From Rhinopomastus cyanomelas (lineage: Eukaryota > Chordata > Aves > Bucerotiformes > Rhinopomastidae): a stretch of DNA of 64,000 nt. The DNA lies in contig VXBP01008601.1 in assembly GCA_013400115.1 (NCBI GenBank), forward strand, positions 615,251 through 679,250. Reading direction: 5' to 3'. A program made the translations under genes and the position numbers. The notes below the pieces were generated by a model. It made no database searches, was not told where the DNA came from, and worked only from the letters and a program-made list of their open reading frames with translations. This document shows positions 23,288 to 35,860 of this stretch, in pieces; position 1 is the stretch's first letter, and each line of letters starts with the position of its first letter.

Positions 23288-26200
23288 GCAGATACCCAAA
23301 GGAAGCACCCTGTGATGAGGAGGATGGAGACCTTTGTTTTCCAGGCAGACAGCATCCTGCTCCTGTTGCTCACCAACAACTTCAGCTCCAACAAGGGGCT
23401 CTTCCTGCAGGAGTCGTCTCCAAAATCTCTGACGAGAGCCTTGCTTGACTGGTGCATTCAGGGAAGGCTGGTGTGCTAGGGGAGACCATGGTGGCCATCT
23501 TCTTTTCCTTTAGCACCAGACAGGATCTGCTGTGAGAGCCTGAGTGATTCCTCAAAGGTAGACAGTTCTAAGGACCTCAGTATGGACGCAGTCCCCATCT
23601 ACTGGGACTGCATACTTACCTTAGTGGACACTGGTGTAGGGATGACAGAAGCAGACCTCATCAAGAAGATGAGTGCTATTGCCCAGTCAGGTACCAAAGT
23701 GTTCATGGAGGCCCTGCAAGTGGTTGCCTAGGGCTTGGACCACAGGCTTGCACTGGGATATGACCCCAGCCCCACTGCTGGTGTTGCTGTGGGAGCTGCT
23801 GGCCTACCTGAGTGTGCCTCCCTGCCTTCTTAGCAGCGGCAAGGAGTAGACAGTAGGGCTGGCTGCCCTGTGGTCCTTCTCTGTGTTTGTGATCCAGTTG
23901 TGAATTGATCACAGGTATCTCCTGCCTCTTCACTGGCTGCTCAGTCTTTGCTTTTGTGGCTCGTGTGGACATCACCATGACTGGACAGTTTGGTGTGGGC
24001 TTCTGTGCTGCTTATCGAGTGGTTGAGGTGTTTGTCATTACCAAACCTGATGAGCAGAGTGCTTGGAAGTCACCAGCTGGAGGCTCCTCCACTGAACTGT
24101 CCATGGCGCGTACAGTACAAATAAAAGAAGTACATTTCTCAACTGGAAGCAGCCCTTTTCCTGCTCCCCAGACCTATGCTGTAACACTTGGTGATGTTAG
24201 CTATCAAGTAGTGTTTAAGTTAGAGGAACTGGTCCCGTTTGCTCTCTGCCCTGAGCTGCTTGTTCTTCTCTCCTGACACAGTAGACGGAGCACCAGAATG
24301 ATTTTGCTTTTGAAAAAGGCCCAGACAGTACCTGGAGGAGGAGTGTGTCAAAGAGGAGGTGAAGAAGCGCTCCCAGCTCATTCACTACCCCATCATACTC
24401 TATGCATGTCAGGGAAGGACTTTGGAGACCTACTGGAAAGCCGAAGGTAGGGGTGGGTGGTGTTTGGAGCAGCAGCCTAGAAAAGGGCAGAATATGGTAT
24501 TTTCTGTTCCTTTTTGTAGCTTCTGGCTGCTGGCTATTGAGCAGTGGTGCTCTCAGCTTCTATGCTCAGAGGTGATTTGAGGCTGGGGTCTTATTGGAGG
24601 TTCAGGTGATAGATATCTAGCCATGCTTTTGGCTTATGGGTTTATACAGCTGGAGATCATCTAAACCAGCCGTGGAGGGAGAAGGATTTTTTGCCGTAAG
24701 TATCTTCTCAAGACAAACTTGGGTTGCATGAAATGTGGAGTGGCTCTTTGGGTTGATTTCAGGAGAAGCTGTGGCATCAGGTATTACGTTTGTTTGGCCT
24801 TAGAGGACCAAAAGGAATCCTGGTAGCCGTTATTACCTGACTTGTCCCTTTCTCCGCAGCTAGAGAAGGAGCGTGAGAGCGTAAACAGCGACGATGAGAC
24901 ACACGAACAAAGCAAGAAGGAAGAAGAGTCTGCACGCGAAGATGGAAAGAAACCAAAAATTGAGGATGTGGGCTCTGATGTGGTGGAAAGGGGAAACAAA
25001 GGTAAGAAGACCAAGAAAATCAAGGAGGACCAGAGGAGCTGAATGAGACCAAGCTGATTTGGACCCACAACTCTGATGACATCACTCAGGAGTAGTACGG
25101 ACAGTTCTACAAAAGCCTCACTCATGACTGAGAGGACCCACTTGGCTGTCAAGGTAGATGCTGGGCCACCCTGGTTCAAGGGAGAGGCAGAGGCCCCTTT
25201 GCAGCCCATGCCCAAAGCTACCACATGGCTGTGCTTCAATGCAGCTGAGGTCCCTTAGGGCTCTTGGGCCACTTGGTGCCTCACCCTGCACTGTAACTTC
25301 CATGCAGGTGTAGGGCTTGGCTGTGCCAGCCTAGAATTAGAACAGGAGGAAGCTGAGTCTCAGAAGTATGATTCCTGTCTAGGTTGTGTGAAAGCCAGAG
25401 ATCCCTTGTGTGTAGGGGCCAGTGGGGCTGAGGAGACAGAAATGCTGGAGACCCTGCTGTGCCCCTGGCCAGCCCCAGTGCTGAGGAATTGTTCATCCCA
25501 CCCATGGTGGATGCTGGGCAAAGGGATAGAAAGGAAGCACCCAGCAGCTGTTCTGTCTTCCTGCCTCTGTAGCACTTATCTATGAAAGGGTAGCTGGAGT
25601 TCAGGGCCCTACTCTTCATCCCTCACTGTGCTCCTTTTGACCTCTTTGCAAACAAGAACAGCATTAAGCTGAATGTGAGGAGTGCCTTCATCACCCTGTG
25701 ATGAGCTCATCCCTGAGTACCTAAGGAAGAGCTCCCCTGCCTCACTCTCCCAATGTGGAGCTGAAACCCCCACACCCTATAGAACTGCTCCCAGTACAAA
25801 GTGGCTAATGAGGCACTATCTGGTGTGGGTGCACAGCAGTCTTAGCACCTCTCCTTTGAGCATGCTCAGAACTCTTAACAACACTCCTGTTTTCATCTCT
25901 CCTACTCAAAATTATCCAGGGTGTTGTGGACTTGGGACCTACCTTTGAACATATGAGATGCTCCAGCAGAGCAAGCGTCTCATCTGCAAAAACACTATGA
26001 AGAATTTCTTAAAGCTGTTCTCTGAGCTGGCAGAGGATAGAGATGACTCTAAGAAATGTTGAGGCCTTCTCAAAAAATGTGAAGGTGAGTTGGACACTCT
26101 GTATCTGGAGGAGTTCATGGTCCTCTACCCGAGGAACAACCTCTTCCCTGTGCCATGTCTTCTCTGCATGGATGTTAACATAGAGAGGGGCTTAGGAGTT

Positions 26201-27490
26201 CCCCAGAGACTCTTTATGGACAGCTGGCCCCTCTAGCTGCCCTTGGCCCAACAGTCATGATCAGGACGAGGGCAGAGCTGGATGTGTCTCAGGGGTGTCC
26301 CAAGTGCATGCAGGTCCATCCTGGAAGCTTCATGCATTTCTTCTGCCCCCAACTGGGCATCCATGAGGACTCAACCAAAGTGGCTTTCTGAGCTGCTGTG
26401 TTGCCACACATCCCAGTCAGAGGATGAGCTGACTTTGCTTTCAAGGTATGCGTCCTGCATGAAGGATACTCTTCTGAGTGTCTAAACTGCAGACCATCCC
26501 TGGAGGCTGGGCAAAGACCACAGGCCTATATCCTCAGCTACATGCAGCCAGTTCTGTACTGGGTTACAGGTGACCAGTGCTTTTTGCCCTGCTGTAACCA
26601 GTGACATCTCATTTATACCCTCTACAAACACAGACAGTAAGGAGCAGGCTGCCAACCCAGCCTTTGTGGAGTGTGTGCAGAAGTGTGGCTTTGCAGTGGT
26701 GTACATGACACAGCTGCTGGGGAGTACTGCCTGCAGCAACACATGGGGTTTGGTGGCAAGACTGGCATCGGTTACCAGAGAGGGGCTAGAGCTGCCTGAG
26801 GATGAAAAAAAAGAAGATGGAAGAGAGCACAGCTAAGTTTGAGACCTCTGCAAGCTCACGAAGGAGATCATGGACAAGAAGGTGAGATAGGAAGAGACCT
26901 CAGCCCTGGCCTGGTGGGAGGAGGGCTGGACTCTCTGAGATGCGGGCAAGGGCCCCAGCTCAACACATGCATTTCCTTTCCTTCAGAGGAACCACTGAAG
27001 GAGACGGGAGGTTCTAGCATATGCCATCTCACTCTAAGCAGCCAGGCTGCAGGTGAGAGTCAATGACCCAAATATTTGCATTGATGGGAGAAGGTAAGTG
27101 TAGGAAACATGCAGTGGGTGCTGAAGGTGCTGGCTAAGCTGTCCAAACTAGTCTGAGCGCAGTCATGGAACTGCTTCGAGGACCTCTGCTTGCCTTGGGA
27201 TGAACCTGGGGTATACTGTGTGCTGTGGTGGGGCCCAGACTAGGATGTGAAGGGACCTGCTCAGCTAACCCTTGGCTACACTGGCAGGTAACTAACACCG
27301 GTTGGTGTCATCTCCCAGCTGCATTGTCACCAGTACCTACAGTTAAGCAGATCATGAAAGCTGAGGTGCCGTGGGATAACATGGGCTAAATGATAGCCAA
27401 GAAGCCCCGTGACTGATCAGCTGTGGCTACACTAGAAGGCTGATGCTGATAAGGATGACAAAGATGTAAAATATCTGGTGGAATTTGGGG
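23288..27490 (+). pseudogene. HSP90AB1: HSP90AB1 remnant, intron-containing pseudogene
   Basis: HSP90-beta is the constitutive cytosolic chaperone. Pieces in the correct order match it. 23312-23470 gives METFVFQAD and NNFSSNK. 23522-23740 gives LVDTGVGM and SGTKVFMEALQ. 23945-24110 gives GQFGVGF. 24290-24410 gives YLEEECVKEEVKKRSQ. 24860-25160 is the charged linker with KPKIEDVGSD, then DITQE. 25640-25725 has CDELIPEYL. 25955-26084, 26343-26482, 26637-26720, 26760-26880 and about 27300-27490 cover the rest. Splice-like edges survive, such as GTGAGT after 26084, so it is not a retrocopy. Lesions: the expected start codon reads ATA, TAG at 25093-25095, TGA at 25129-25131 in place of Trp, and a 2-bp deletion near 26056-26060. 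DITQE and CDELIPEYL are beta-type, not alpha-type. It cannot encode HSP90. Confidence 0.9.
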
Positions 27491-28285
27491 CCGGGTGAAG
27501 GGCTGTGAGGCAGCAGAGGCATTTTCAATGCTTGGAACGGAGCATGGGTACAGCTACTAGAGAGTACTCTGAAGTATGAGCTGTAGTCAGCACCCTGTTA
27601 GCTTGCTGGCTAAGCACTGTGATAAACAGCCCCTCTCCTTAGTCTCCTTCTCTGCCTCTCTTGTAGCCCTCACCTGGGTTTCCCCTATGTCTTGCTCTGT
27701 TAGATCGAGGTCCTGTCTCTGACCTCAGCCCTCTCCACAACTAGACTATACAGGCCTACATAAAAGGTTTTTCATCTTTAGATAGGATATACCATCCACA
27801 ACCCAAGCCTACCCTGGCTCTGGGGTGAGACCTATGGAGCTCATGGTGGTGTAGATGCACCCCATACAGGCTGGGGGTCCTCCAGGACCTTGCTTAAAGC
27901 ACTGGTGGTCCTGACTGGCTCAACAGACCTCTGCATCACCCCACCTTAGCTATGCAAGCTCTAGCTATGCCCACTGGAGCTGCCCAAGCTGCACCACAAA
28001 GGGAATCCAGAGCCAAACCAATATCAGGCTGACGGTTCCTCCACCTGCCCACCAGCATAAGCAACAGTCCAAGTCTGGCTGTGCTCCCCAGTTTTATGTG
28101 AGGATTCCACATCAGGCTTTGCAGTTTTGAGTTCAACCCTGGCTGATATCTGCCTGGGCAAAGGCAGAGGCACCTGTGTTTGGGATGACAGCTTTGCTGT
28201 CCCAGAAATGCTAAGGACACAGGAAGGGTTGGGAGGTGTCTCCCCAACTTTGAAATACGTGTGAAAAAAAAAAAACAACTTTTAA
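27491..28285. other. Spacer between HSP90AB1 remnant and SLC35B2
   Basis: No gene was recognised. A faint resemblance to the final HSP90AB1 coding exons may exist around 27700-27790 but is too weak to claim. A run of A residues lies at 28264-28275. Confidence 0.4.
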
Positions 28286-29502
28286 CCCCAGGGCACTATA
28301 TGCTGCATATTTTTAATTTAATAAAATAAAATGAGGGAAAAAGTTGCCTTTCAAAAGTACCAAAACCTGCTGGCTTGTCAGTCAGGTTGTAATGAGGAGA
28401 AAAGGGTTAACCAGTAAAACTCAGGCTCCTGGGGAAGAGCAGCTTTCACTGCTCCATACCCTGCTGCCTGGGAAGCAGGTGCCCACCCACTCTGTCCCAT
28501 GCTGTCTGTGGAGCAGGAACAAGGCACTGCACATGGGCTCTGCCCCATCTCTCAACCTTCCAGGCACAGTGGGGCTCTGGCTAGGCCTCAGGAAAACCAG
28601 GGCCAGTGTCTCCAGTTGGCAGTAAGAAGGAGGGCTATTTGTGCTTCTCCGAATGCCAACTACAAAGCCCAGAGACCGTGGCACTGAGACACCCCAAGGT
28701 GATGCTAGGGCTTCTGAGCAACGCAGCCTTTGGCCTGTAACAGCAGCGGATGTAACCAAAAAAAGCAATCTAGAATAACTCAGCAAGTCTTGGGAACTGT
28801 ACCAGCCAGCCTCGGCATCAAAATCAGCCTGGGCTGAGGGAAGCAAAGAGAATTGTCTCAAAGGAGGGGCAAGGAACTGTTAAAACCAAACTGGGAGGTA
28901 CTGGCTTTCACTGTAGTGTCCTTCCAGATCAGATCCCAGGTTTAGGGTAGGACAGGTCAGAAGTCCTTCCCTTAGTTGTGCCTGTCCTACCTGAAACACC
29001 TCCTAGGTGTGGAGTGCTCCGCCACCTTAGGACTTGCCTCACATGGAGGCTTTTCAAAAAGAAAGTTAGTGTTTACTTGCCCTTTCCTCCTGCTCAGCTC
29101 TGTGACAGTGACAGAAATGGAGGAGCATTAGCCAGGGGCAAGAGAGTGCCAAGGAAAAGAGCTCCCTTGTTCATCAGTGACTTTGGAGCAAAACCACAAG
29201 ACAAAGGTGACGCAGGAGTACCAGTAGCCCCATGCTGGTTTTCTCCCACAATGTTTGTTCCCCAGGCCCATGCTTTGGCTGGAAGTCTTTGACCTATTAA
29301 GGCAAATGGAAAGGTTTGGAGCTGTGGCAGCTGGGGGCATTCCCCAGTCTGGTTCCAGTTCCTTCCCCAGGAAAAGCAGATGGAAAAGTGAGTCGCTGAT
29401 CCAGCCTATCCACACATCACTCTGCTCCTCATCAGGTTCTGAGAAATCAGGCAAGTGGAGGCAGAACAGCAGGTACAGCTTAAATGCTGTGCTCCCAGCT
29501 CC
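28286..29502 (-). other. SLC35B2: SLC35B2 3' UTR
   Basis: This is the minus-strand sequence after the SLC35B2 stop codon. Two overlapping ATTAAA poly(A) signals (minus strand) at 28322-28317 and 28317-28312 suggest the transcript ends near 28290-28300, giving a UTR of about 1.2 kb. The end is inferred. Confidence 0.5.
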
Positions 29503-32500
29503 TTAGACCTTTTGAACAGGGGCCTCGCCTGGCGGGAGCTTCTTACTGCGCTTCTTCATACGACTGCGGGCGTAGACACGGAGGAAGAGGGCCAAGAAGA
29601 CAACAGCTATGCCCAGTCCACCCACAACAGTGACAGTGTGCCCATAGATGAGGCAGGAGAGGAGGATGGCAAAGGCCTGGCGAAGTGTCATGATGATGGT
29701 GAAGACTGCTGCCCCAAACTGGTTGATGGTGTAGAAGATGAAGAGCTGGCCGCAGGCAGAGCACACCGAAAGCAGCATGGCATGGGCTGCGAACTCAGAG
29801 TGGCGGACCATGAAGTGTATCGACTCCAGCAAGGCACCCTGCTCCAAGAGTGAGCCCACCGTGAAAAGGCAGGAGAATACATTGACGCCAAACATCATCT
29901 GTACAGGTGACATCTTGTAGGTGAAGAGGGCATCCTGCCAGTTGGAGGTGAAGCTGTCAAAGATAATGTAGCCAGCCAGGAGTACTATGCCTGAGAAAGT
30001 GGTGACAGTGGACATGTGCCTGTTAGGAGCACTGGAGAGCAGGAACATGCTGACCCCCACGGAGATGAAAGCAGCAGTCAAGTACTCCCAGTACTCGTAA
30101 CTCTTGCGTGACACCAGTTTACCCATCATCATCACTGGGATTACTTTCGAGGCTTTGGCAAGCACTTGGGTGGGGAAGCTGATGTATTTGAGTGCCTCAT
30201 ACTGACACCAGCTGCTAAGGATGTTGGAGAGGGAGGCAAAGGAGTACTTGTACATGGGAGCCCCATGGCGTGGCTGCTTCCTCAGGGCACAGTACAGACC
30301 AGCTACTGTAAAGGCCAGGATACGGTTCATGAACACTAGGAACTGGGAATCCTTGAACTTCTCACCAGGGTCTGTTTCAGTGGCACCGTATGTTCTTGTC
30401 ATCACTCGTTCCTGGAGGACACCCCATGTGAGGTAGGAGGCCTGCGAAGGAGGAAGAGCACAGGGAGAGTTGGGACCTGCAATGGCACCTGCAAACAACC
30501 ATGGGAAGAAGAGACACAAGTTGATCCTTACTTGCCCCAGCACTGCTTCATCCTCGGCACTGCAATGCTTCCCTGAGCCACCCTGACTCCACCTATCTGG
30601 GGGAACCCACTATCCTATGAGGTTACAACCAAGAACACCCTGTTCTACACAAAACCTGCTCAGTTTACAGCCTCTTCAAGTAGAGAGAAGCCTGCAAAGC
30701 AAACACACTGCCATGAAGTGTGCTGTCATGCTTTAAAGTGCCTGTTGAATCAGACCAACAGGATCAAGGAACCTTTCTAAGGCTCAGCTGTGGTTTTGGT
30801 GCCAGCTCCCTATGGTTGGCAACTGGTCCTGGCAGTTTTCCCAGTGGCCTCTGCATTGGTTTTCACTCCTAGCTCCCTAGGCCCAGTTTTTCCATCCAAA
30901 TCAATTCTACTTTCAAACCCAGCAGACAAAATTTTCCTCCAGGGGTGATCACTATTCTGGCTGTCACCCACACTTCTTCTGCAGCCCCTCACAGAAGTAA
31001 CAAAGGCTTCCTCTCGTCACATCCCCTCCCAAGGCATAGAAGAGACATTGGTGAACCACAGCAAGTCTGAATGGGTTTGGATAATAGGTCAGAGAGTGGG
31101 TGTCTCCTGCTGGCTGTGGGTTTTTTCTATCACTGTGCCTACATGTCTCTTTTTAGTCCTTGCAGAGCCAAAAAGCTCCCTTCCCTATGATGTTCAGATT
31201 CTGGCTGAGACTCAGAGAAACTAAGATTAAAAGTTCCTGTCACCTGTAGCTGAATTATTGCATTATTCAATCCATCAATGCAGGATGCATCAGCCCCAGG
31301 AGGTAACTCAGAAAAGAACCTGGGAGATAAGAGGATTTAAAATATATGCTGCTCTGACATGGGGACCAGAGCAAGAAAAACCCTAACAATCCACTAAATC
31401 ACTGAATTTTCCCTGTCAGTGGCTATAGAGGTCTCTGATCAGATGAACAGACATCCCAACCCACACGATCCAGCTGAACAGATAGCTGAGCACTTGCACG
31501 TGACACAGCAGCTCTAGTGGATGGTCCTGCTTGACAGAAGCCTCCAATCCTGCCCTGGTCAAGGACAGCACTCTATCCTTAGTCACAAGAACTGACAGTC
31601 ACAGACCAACTGTCCACCTCCTTGTCCTTCTCCCAAAGTGGGATGGCCACATGTGCAGGGCCCCTACCTGTAGGCCCGCAGCACAGAACAGCAGCTTGAA
31701 GACCTGTTGGGCTGTAGAAGACTCCGTGGGCTCCACTCGGGGTGGCAGGGAGGCATCCTCCTGGTGCACAGATTTCACCTCAGAGCCAAACACACATGCT
31801 TTGATGACAGGGAAACAGATGCCTCGTCCTGAATTGGAAAAGAACACGGAAACAGAATTAACCACAGCCAGGGTACCACAAGCCACACTAAATTGAGAGG
31901 TGAAGCCTCCCGTCTTTATTGGACTCTTCATCTGCTGGAATGGGGGTGTTAGAGAAATTTATGCTTTGGGATGCAGCTCTGTGAGTGGCTCAAGCCTGGT
32001 CTGACAAAGAGGCCAGAGAAGTGATTCACGGAAAGAACCCAAGAACTCTGTTTAGAGTTTTTGAGGAGGTAATTTATTTGCTAGCGAGGCGCACAGGGTT
32101 CATACCTCTCCAGTCATGCACACCCACCTAGACCCAAAACCATGATTATAAACTGTACAATAATACACATACAATAGATTTTCCCACTGCGCCTAATACA
32201 TAGTAATGACCTGCCCTGCTTCACAGGCAAATTAAGTCTCTTCCCCTTTGAACCCCTGCTGTCTTTCAAGCACTCTGCTCTTGAGCCAGTCTGCATTCCT
32301 TATCTAAGAACAATGTACAGGTCATCTGGTTTCCTTATCTCTAGGGATGGACCCCCACAGTGGATATAATTTGGCTTGTTATTCTGTTCAGGCCTGTTTC
32401 CCTCCTTGCTGTAATGAGCAATTGTTTTCTAAGTTATGCTTGCCCCACCAGTCAGAAGCAACCTGTCAGCACTGAACACACTTGACTAAAGGGATGCAGA

Positions 32501-32699
32501 CAGCTTGGATGCAGGATGTGAAACAGAAATTCGCACCCTTACCTGTCTCCAAGTAATTCCTTCTCTTGAGGTAGTGGATGAGGAGGAATCCTGGCACCAC
32601 AATACTTGTGTAGCCAGCAGCATTAACAAAGAAACGGAAGAGCCAGAAGTCCCCCCATGAGTCCTGCAAAGCTGGGGAGATCTCTTCACCAGTAGCCAT
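29503..32699 (-). CDS. SLC35B2: Golgi PAPS transporter 1 (PAPST1)
   Basis: SLC35B2 imports the sulfate donor PAPS from the cytosol into the Golgi lumen for sulfation of glycans and proteins. Three coding exons are clear on the minus strand: 32543-32736, 31668-31828 and 29503-30441, all with GT-AG junctions and matching phases. Family motifs include VNAAGY, RNYLETG, CFPVIKACVFG, YLTWGVLQERVMTR, KQPRHGAPMYKYSF, SFTSNWQDALF, QMMFGVN and FGAAVFTIIMTLRQAFAI. The C-terminus PVQKV is as in human. From the Met at 32699 (MATGEE) the product is 418 residues against 432 in human. The in-frame codons before this Met in the same exon read FCLPLVLTSLHT, which resembles the hydrophobic N-terminus of human PAPST1. 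The real start is therefore probably in an upstream exon that I could not place with certainty. Confidence 0.95.
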
Positions 32700-33957
32700 T
32701 GTATGGAGGGAAGTCAGCACAAGGGGAAGGCAAAATCTGCAGAGAGAGGCAGGTGGTGGGCTGCTGGTACATGGCCATGTCTGTTCTACATGCCCGTGCC
32801 ACCCACCGTCTGGTCTGTTGCCCATCAGTAGGCAGGACCCAGATCCCACCCCAGTGACAATAGCAGTGATGGCAGCACACAATGTAGTAAAAGCATCTGG
32901 AGTTGAAGACCATGTGCCAGATATTTATGTTTGTTTCTGTTAAAGGTGTTTGCTCTGGCTTAGGACACATGGATGTAGAAGCTTGGATTTCCAGGACCAC
33001 AGAGAACACCTGAACACCATGCTAACTATCTAGTTTTTGACAACGCCCTTACTCCAAATGCAAGAAGCATCTTGTGCCTCACCTTTTAAGGTTTAGCTTT
33101 AGCACAGCCCCTGGCTGGAAAAAGAAAAGGTCACTGAATGTCAAAAGAGAGTACTACCTAGCAGCTCATGTTTTAAGCCTGTGGCCTTGTTTCAAGCCAC
33201 ATTCCTTTGAGAGTAAACAGCTCAGCTTCCCCTTCTTGCTGCCCCAGGTGAGTGGAGGAGGGCCAGGCTCAGGCTGCCACCCTCCCCCACCACCCCAGGG
33301 AGTGTGACAAGACATTCCCTACAGCTCAGAGGAAACTATCAGGGCTCACCTGCTTGGCAAGACACAGCCAGAAAGCAAGGCTGGGAAGGAACGTTGCTAT
33401 CAGTGAGCCAGCTGGGATTTCACCAGGACTATCTGAAAAGGTACAGCTAATTCTCCTCTGCTATAGCCATAGGTGACCTAGCCATCTTTAAACCAGCTTT
33501 ACTGCTCCCTGAATGAGTTCTCTCTCTCACAGAGGCAAACCTGCAATATTCAGCGCCCAGGCAAAGAACAAGAGCACTAGGTACACAACAGAAAGAGCAA
33601 GCAGGCAAGGACCTGCATCCTCCCCTTCTTGCAGCAAGGCAGGTTTTCCTTGGTCTGTGCTCTATCCCTGCAGCAGTCTCACCAGGACAAAAAGCCTCCT
33701 GGGAACCAGGTGAGGGTGCTGTGGGGCTGGCTGCATAAATACACACAAGAAGTAGCTCTGACCTCCTGTGATGAAAAGGAGCAGAGATGTTAATCCCCTC
33801 TCCCCCAAAACCAACTGAGTCACAGGAATTTTGGCCCTGTAAGGTGGATCTGGCTCAAACATAAAATAGATGTGACCTCTGGTAGCCTTCAAATGAAACT
33901 CAAGAGACTTACCAACTTACTGCTTTAAGGGAACAAAAGTAGCCTGCCATTTCATTA

Positions 33958-34345
33958 GCGGCTGGGAGAACTGGGGCTGTTTAGTCTGGAGAAAAGGCTG
34001 AGAAGAGATGACCCTGCTCTTTACAGCTGCCTGAAAGGAGGTTGTAGAGTGGTGGGGGCGTCAATCTTTTCTCCCACGCCACTAGCAATAGGACAAGAGG
34101 AAACAGTCTCAAGTTGTACCAGGGGAGGGTTAGATTTGACATCAGGAAAAATTTCTTCCGTGACAGGGTGGTCAGGGGTTGGAACTGGCTGCCCAGGGAG
34201 GGAGTGAAGTCACTGTCCCTGGAGGGGTTAAAAAAAATGTGTAAACCATGGGGAACATGGTTTAATGGGCAGGGTAGGGTTGGGTTGATGGTTGCACATG
34301 ATGATCTTGGAGGTCTTTTCCAACCTTAATGAGTGTATGATTCAT
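33958..34345 (+). mobile_element. CR1 LINE 3' fragment
   Basis: This plus-strand CR1 3' end lies within the first intron of SLC35B2, antisense to the gene. It has 'agaactggggctgtttagtc', 'ggacaagaggaaac', 'gacatcaggaaaaatttctt' and a 'gatcttggaggtcttttcca' segment before the degenerate tail. Confidence 0.9.
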
Positions 34346-34899
34346 GATCAATAAGCCTTCCTGACCTACCTATTGAATCTCTGGAAGAGGCCTGAGAGAC
34401 TTTTCTTAACCACAGTGGCTCTGGCTAGGACCTCCAGAGTCCAGCATGACCTAAGCTCAGGCTGCATTTCACCCAGAAATTGCCAGGCCAGGGAGAACAG
34501 ACAGCTGGCCCAGGGAGAAGAACAAACAGCTGGGCATGGGTTTGTGTACCTGTATCCGATTTCCCTGCTGCCTGCTCTCCCCTGTAGAAAAGCCAGTTTG
34601 ATACCTCCAACCCTGTCATCTCTCCTCTTCCAGGGGCATCATCACAGGCTATAGGGATGCTGCTGGTTGCAAGAACAGGGCTTGGCACAGGCACTTGGTT
34701 GCTGAAGCTACCCACAGGTGCCTGGCTTTGCCTGTATTAAGTAACACTGGTGGATCACAGCAGCCTTCTTGCTGGGGAGAGGGTGCAGAACACCACTGGC
34801 TTTTGCAGAAGTTGGATGTAAGAGGCAGAGTCGATTGCTACACTCCTGGGCCACGTCTCCCTTCCACTTGGCACCGATGGAAGGGCAGTCGTCTCTGCT

Positions 34900-35860
34900 G
34901 AGCGTGACTGTGCCCGCTACTGCTCCGCGAGTGCCCTGGGCGCCAGCACGGGGAGAAGCAGCTCTGCTCTCCCCGGGCTGCGGTGGGACAAAGGCTCTCT
35001 ATGCTGCGCTAGCAACTCGGGGCCCAGAGAGCTGACTCAGTGCTGCAGGCCCTGCCTGTCCTGCCGAGGCTGGGGGAACAGGAGCACCAGTGTTACCGGT
35101 AGGCAGCGGGGAGGTCCCATCGTGGGGTGAAAATAGCTTCAAGTGTGGGGCCTGCAGGACCGCGGCTGCTGTTCCCGAGCCCAGGGCGCAACATTTGGGC
35201 CAGAAGCCTGACAAACCCTCTCTGCCCGCAGCCTTGCTGCCTTCGGACGCGTCTCCAGCTGGTCCAGAGCGGAACAGTCCACGGCCACAGCCAGCAACTC
35301 GGAGTCCCCCGGCTCCTCCAACCCTGCAGCTCTCGCAGCCGGGTGCCAGAGGCTGCATCCCGGGGACCACACGCCGGGGACCAGGGTTGCAGCACCGCGC
35401 TCCCGCGGGCAGGGCCTGGCGGAGCCGGGGAGATCTGAGCGGCGAGAGGCACGCGAGAACCAGCGTCCTCTCCCGGGGACCGGCCCCGGAGGCCCCGGTA
35501 CGGGGAGGGGCAGCGGGACCCCGCGGACGCCCCCGCTCGCCAGCCACGTCCGCAGGGAGCCCCTCGCCTACCACTGCCGACCCACCCGCCGGCTCCCTCC
35601 AGCCGCCACCCACCTGTGGCTCAGCCCAGCCTCGTCCCGTCGGCCCCGCTGGGCTCCCACCGGCTTGACCCGGGCTCCTCTCCCGGTGGCAGCGGCAGAG
35701 CCCTCGCCCAGGCGCTTCCCACAGCGCCCTCTGCCGCCCTGGAGGGGCCGGGGCTGAGGGGTGGCTGCTGGGACAACCCATTCCCCGGCCCCACACCCTG
35801 GCAACCCGGCATCACCCTCAGCCAGTGTTTGCTCTCCCCGGCCCTGCCTTTAAGTGCCCC
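34900..35860 (-). promoter_or_regulatory. SLC35B2: SLC35B2 CpG-island promoter
   Basis: This is a strong, roughly 1-kb CpG island upstream (minus strand) of the SLC35B2 coding exons and is the best candidate for its promoter and first exon. A minus-strand donor (CTACCG followed by GTAACA, last exon base 35097) ends in the phase needed to splice to the exon at 32736, but no in-frame ATG near it gives a family-like N-terminus. A TGACTCA (AP-1 type) site is at 35033-35039. The 265-residue minus-strand open frame through the island is a composition effect. Confidence 0.65.

Noticed and set aside
24842..25042. Short charged open frame taken as a gene of its own
   Set aside because: It is the charged linker region of the HSP90AB1 remnant.
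23288..27490. Processed (retro)pseudogene of HSP90
   Set aside because: HSP90 blocks are separated by intron-like gaps with surviving GTGAGT/GTGAGA donors and lie at the syntenic HSP90AB1 position.
34999..35796. 265-residue minus-strand open frame in the SLC35B2 island
   Set aside because: Pro/Gly/Arg-rich translation without any family motif, overlapping long open frames on the other strand; explained by a stop-poor CpG island.
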